Assembly (NCBI GenBank): GCA_050485685.1
Contig: JBJHBW010000004.1
Coordinates: forward strand, 73,694-137,693
Direction of reading: 5' to 3'
DNA: 64,000 nucleotides
Source: JBJHBP01 sp050485685
GTDB lineage: Bacteria > Pseudomonadota > Gammaproteobacteria > Steroidobacterales > Rariloculaceae
The notes beneath the pieces were generated by a model. The model was not told the origin of the DNA and ran no database searches. It was given only the letters and a program-made list of their open reading frames with translations. The translations under genes and the position numbers were made by a program. This document shows positions 61,867 through 64,000 of the stretch, in pieces. How positions within the stretch are numbered: the first letter of the stretch is position 1; each line of letters begins with the position of its first letter.

Positions 61867-63543
61867 ATGACCCATTTCGACGACGTGACAGCGAAGCTCG
61901 GCGAACTACCTTACATGGACGAGGCGCGTGCCAAGGTGATTCGCGAGCTGATACTAGAATGCAGCGGGCGAAACCTGCTCGAGATCGGCTTTTACCACGG
62001 CAAAAGTTCGGCATATCTCGCCGCAATCCTCGAAGACCGCGGCGGCCCCGGAAGTCTGACTACAATCGACCTCGCTCGCATAAGATCACTCAAACCCAGC
62101 ATCGGCGAGAATTTGGCCACCGTGGGCTTGACGCACCGAGTCACCCCGCTCTTCACTCGCCGCTCTTACACTTGGGAAATGGCACGAATGCTCAAGCGAG
62201 AGCCGCGGCCACAGTTCGACTTTTGCTATTTCGACGGCGGCCACACGTGGGACCTAACTGGATTCGGACTGCTCTTGGTCGACATGCTATTGCGGCCGGG
62301 CGGTATTATCGTAATCGATGATCTTAACTGGACCATTAACAGAAGCATTGCCAAGAACCCCTCCGCCGCAAAGGCTTATGCAAGCTACGACGACGACGAA
62401 AAGTCTGAATCCGGGGTACGGCTCGCTTGGAATACGATAATTCCACATTTGGGATATACACAGGAAACAGCTAGACTCTTCCCTTGGGGTATCGCCCGAA
62501 AGCCCTCGGTTCAGCGGCCGCGAGCCGAAGCCATCGCCAAGAAATCCCAGCGCGCCGGACTTGCACGCGGTTTCTCGGATGGGTACGGGCCGATGGATAA
62601 CGCTGGCATCTCACTAAACAGCTACGATCCGGAAAGCGCGCCTGCGGAGGTGCTCGACTATCCCGGCATGATGAGCCGGCGTGAGAAAGGATTGCTCTTC
62701 TGGCTGGCAAAGAACGTCTACAAAGGCGACGGGTTGATTGTCGATGCTGGCTTGTTTCTCGGTGCGTCAACCAATGCCTTCGCTACCGGAATAAAGTCCG
62801 GAGCCGGCGCTGAGGCTGTCAGCCAACGCTTTAAGCCCATCAACAGCTATGACGTCGCCGTTTGGGTAAGGAGCATGGATCGCTATCTCAAGATACGAGC
62901 CGTGCAGCGGGCGTTGCGGGGTAAGGAGATCCGTACGGGGCAAAGCTTCCTTCCGATCCTGAAGCGCCTCTTGGCTTCGCATCATGACCTCATTGATTTC
63001 CGAATTGGAGACATCGTCAAGACGGCATCCGCCGACCGGCCAATTGAGATCGCCTTCTACGACTGCTTGAAGACACCCGAGCGCGAGGCTGCTGCATTCC
63101 GGGCCTTCGCACCGCGATTTATCCCTGGGAAAACTATTGTGGTACAGCAAGATTATTTCTACGAATCCGCGACGGCCCTAAAGATCCGCCAAGAGTTTCT
63201 TGCGCCCTACTTCTCCTATCTCGGTTCGGAAGCGACCTCTGCCGTCTTTCGTCTCGAGAAGTCCTTGCCAGAAACCTACTTCCGAGAGGATCCAGTCACA
63301 CGACTTTCTGTTGATGAGAAAGTGGCGCTACTCGTCCGAGCAGCGGAGCGCACCCGAGACCCCAAATTCCGCCTCTACGGGCAACTCGCCGTCGTAGAGT
63401 TTCTCACCGAAGTTGGCGATCAAGATCACGCCCGAACACAGTTGGCGGATGTTCTACGCGATGCACCCGAGCGACCTGAGGAAGTCTTTGGGGCACGAAT
63501 GGCTGCCACACTTGAGAGATTCAAGGAACGTCTTGCCACGTGA
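61867..63543 (+). CDS. Double methyltransferase-like domain protein
   Basis: 558 residues; GGAAAG three bases before the ATG supports the start. Residues about 1-215: class I methyltransferase of the Methyltransf_24 kind (LLEIGFYHGKSSAYLAAILE, FDFCYFDGGHTWDLTGFG, RPGGIIVIDDLNW). About 255-465: a second related domain (GLIVDAGLFLGASTNAFATG, IEIAFYDCLKTPEREAAAF, KTIVVQQDYFYES), lacking an obvious SAM-binding GXGXG. The C-terminal 90 residues are helical, TPR-like. Function unknown; position next to the FkbM/GT gene suggests glycan modification. Confidence 0.7.
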   Translation: MTHFDDVTAKLGELPYMDEARAKVIRELILECSGRNLLEIGFYHGKSSAYLAAILEDRGGPGSLTTIDLARIRSLKPSIGENLATVGLTHRVTPLFTRRSYTWEMARMLKREPRPQFDFCYFDGGHTWDLTGFGLLLVDMLLRPGGIIVIDDLNWTINRSIAKNPSAAKAYASYDDDEKSESGVRLAWNTIIPHLGYTQETARLFPWGIARKPSVQRPRAEAIAKKSQRAGLARGFSDGYGPMDNAGISLNSYDPESAPAEVLDYPGMMSRREKGLLFWLAKNVYKGDGLIVDAGLFLGASTNAFATGIKSGAGAEAVSQRFKPINSYDVAVWVRSMDRYLKIRAVQRALRGKEIRTGQSFLPILKRLLASHHDLIDFRIGDIVKTASADRPIEIAFYDCLKTPEREAAAFRAFAPRFIPGKTIVVQQDYFYESATALKIRQEFLAPYFSYLGSEATSAVFRLEKSLPETYFREDPVTRLSVDEKVALLVRAAERTRDPKFRLYGQLAVVEFLTEVGDQDHARTQLADVLRDAPERPEEVFGARMAATLERFKERLAT

Positions 63544-63624
63544 CCTGCCCGATTACGATCCCGCCCGCAGGCTCGCGATCTTGCAGGATAGACTTCTGCC
63601 CGTCCGATTGACGCCTATGGGCTA

Positions 63625-64000
63625 TGGTAATCCCCCCGGAAAATGGTGGTGGTCAGAAGTAGAATTTTCTCTCAGAGGAGGTTCTACGTGAAAAAGTCTC
63701 GATTCACTGACAGCCAGATCATTGCGATTCTGAAGAAGGCGGAGGCTGGCACGCCTGTGCCGGCGCTGCGCCGGGAGCACGGCATCAGCTCGGCGACGTT
63801 CTACAAGTGGCGATCGAAGTACGGCGGCATGGATGCGTCGCTGATGAAGCGGGTGAAGGAACTTGAGGACGAGAATCGCCGGCTGAAGAAGATGTACGCC
63901 GAGGAGCGCCTGAAGGCGGAGCTGGTCCAGGAAGCGCTGCAAAAAAGTACTAAAGCCGTCTCGGCGCCGGGAGTTGGCGCGCGAGGCGGTGGAAGGGCGC
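63625..64000 (+). mobile_element. IS3-family insertion sequence, left end (truncated by window)
   Basis: Begins near a TGGTAATCCCCCCGG element at about 63625, the kind of TG-starting terminal repeat seen at IS3-family ends, and contains the first transposase frame. The right end and right repeat lie outside. Inserted 80 bp after the double methyltransferase gene. Confidence 0.7.
63688..64000 (+). CDS. IS3-family transposase OrfA (with frameshift into OrfB), partial
   Basis: GTG start with GAGGAGG six bases upstream. KKSRFTDSQIIAILKKAEAG and HGISSATFYKWRSKYGG (helix-turn-helix), then ELEDENRRLKKMYAEERLKA (leucine-zipper-like) and LVQEALQK. At 63940-63947 the run CAAAAAAG is a slippery site; the -1 frame after it reads KPSRRRELAREAVEGR, the expected OrfB start, so OrfAB is made by programmed -1 frameshifting. 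The 0 frame stays open to the window end. Confidence 0.85.
   Translation, partial: MKKSRFTDSQIIAILKKAEAGTPVPALRREHGISSATFYKWRSKYGGMDASLMKRVKELEDENRRLKKMYAEERLKAELVQEALQKSTKAVSAPGVGARGGGRA

Overview
The window (64 kb, GC-rich, both strands coding, frequent GTG and TTG starts) looks like a chromosomal exopolysaccharide super-locus of a Gram-negative bacterium that uses the PEP-CTERM/exosortase A (XrtA) system. Gene content (XrtA fused to EpsI, PrsK, PrsT, the XrtA-type chain-length/tyrosine-kinase/export set, dTDP-rhamnose genes, sigma-54-type promoters, GEMM-I c-di-GMP riboswitches) points to a proteobacterium, most likely a gammaproteobacterium; the species cannot be named from the sequence.

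Left part (1-25.8 kb). Plus-strand genes encode an acyl activation module (acyl-CoA ligase, two LpxL-like acyltransferases, a PLP decarboxylase, an acyl carrier protein) followed by WbpD/WbpB/WbpE-like enzymes and, after two secreted polysaccharide-active-looking proteins, a WbpA-like dehydrogenase. Together these could make UDP-GlcNAc3NAcA. A minus-strand run (12.2-25.8 kb) carries three glycosyltransferases, a polysaccharide deacetylase, an O-antigen-type polymerase, two asparagine-synthetase-like amidotransferases (one without the glutaminase Cys), an acetyltransferase-like protein, an alpha/alpha-toroid protein and the initiating sugar-phosphate transferase. A divergent intergenic region with seven copies of an 8-bp repeat separates that transferase from xrtA.

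Middle (26.3-49.1 kb). xrtA faces a minus-strand operon running prsK, prsT, export lipoprotein, tyrosine kinase, outer-membrane beta-barrel, chain-length regulator; ugd lies upstream of prsK. The prsR regulator expected between prsK and prsT is absent. Beyond ugd are two paralogous Ig/FnIII lipoproteins, each behind its own c-di-GMP-I riboswitch, the first also behind a sigma-54-type promoter. Then come tRNA-Val(CAC), the rmlBACD operon, an L-2-hydroxyglutarate oxidase, an amidohydrolase and a PEP-CTERM substrate protein with its own sigma-54-type promoter.

Right part (49.1-64 kb). An AGCS symporter, a short mannose-1-phosphate guanylyltransferase, a PQQ-type sugar dehydrogenase, an MNT-type nucleotidyltransferase with a decayed hepT, and two tandem WecA/TagO-like transferases precede a visibly lower-GC stretch (about 56.4-63.5 kb) with a methyltransferase, a 1236-residue FkbM/coiled-coil/GT2/GT4 protein and a double methyltransferase-like protein. 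The window ends inside an IS3-family element. The overall picture is synthesis, polymerisation, export and c-di-GMP/sigma-54 control of a complex acidic, possibly acylated extracellular polysaccharide together with XrtA-sorted protein.
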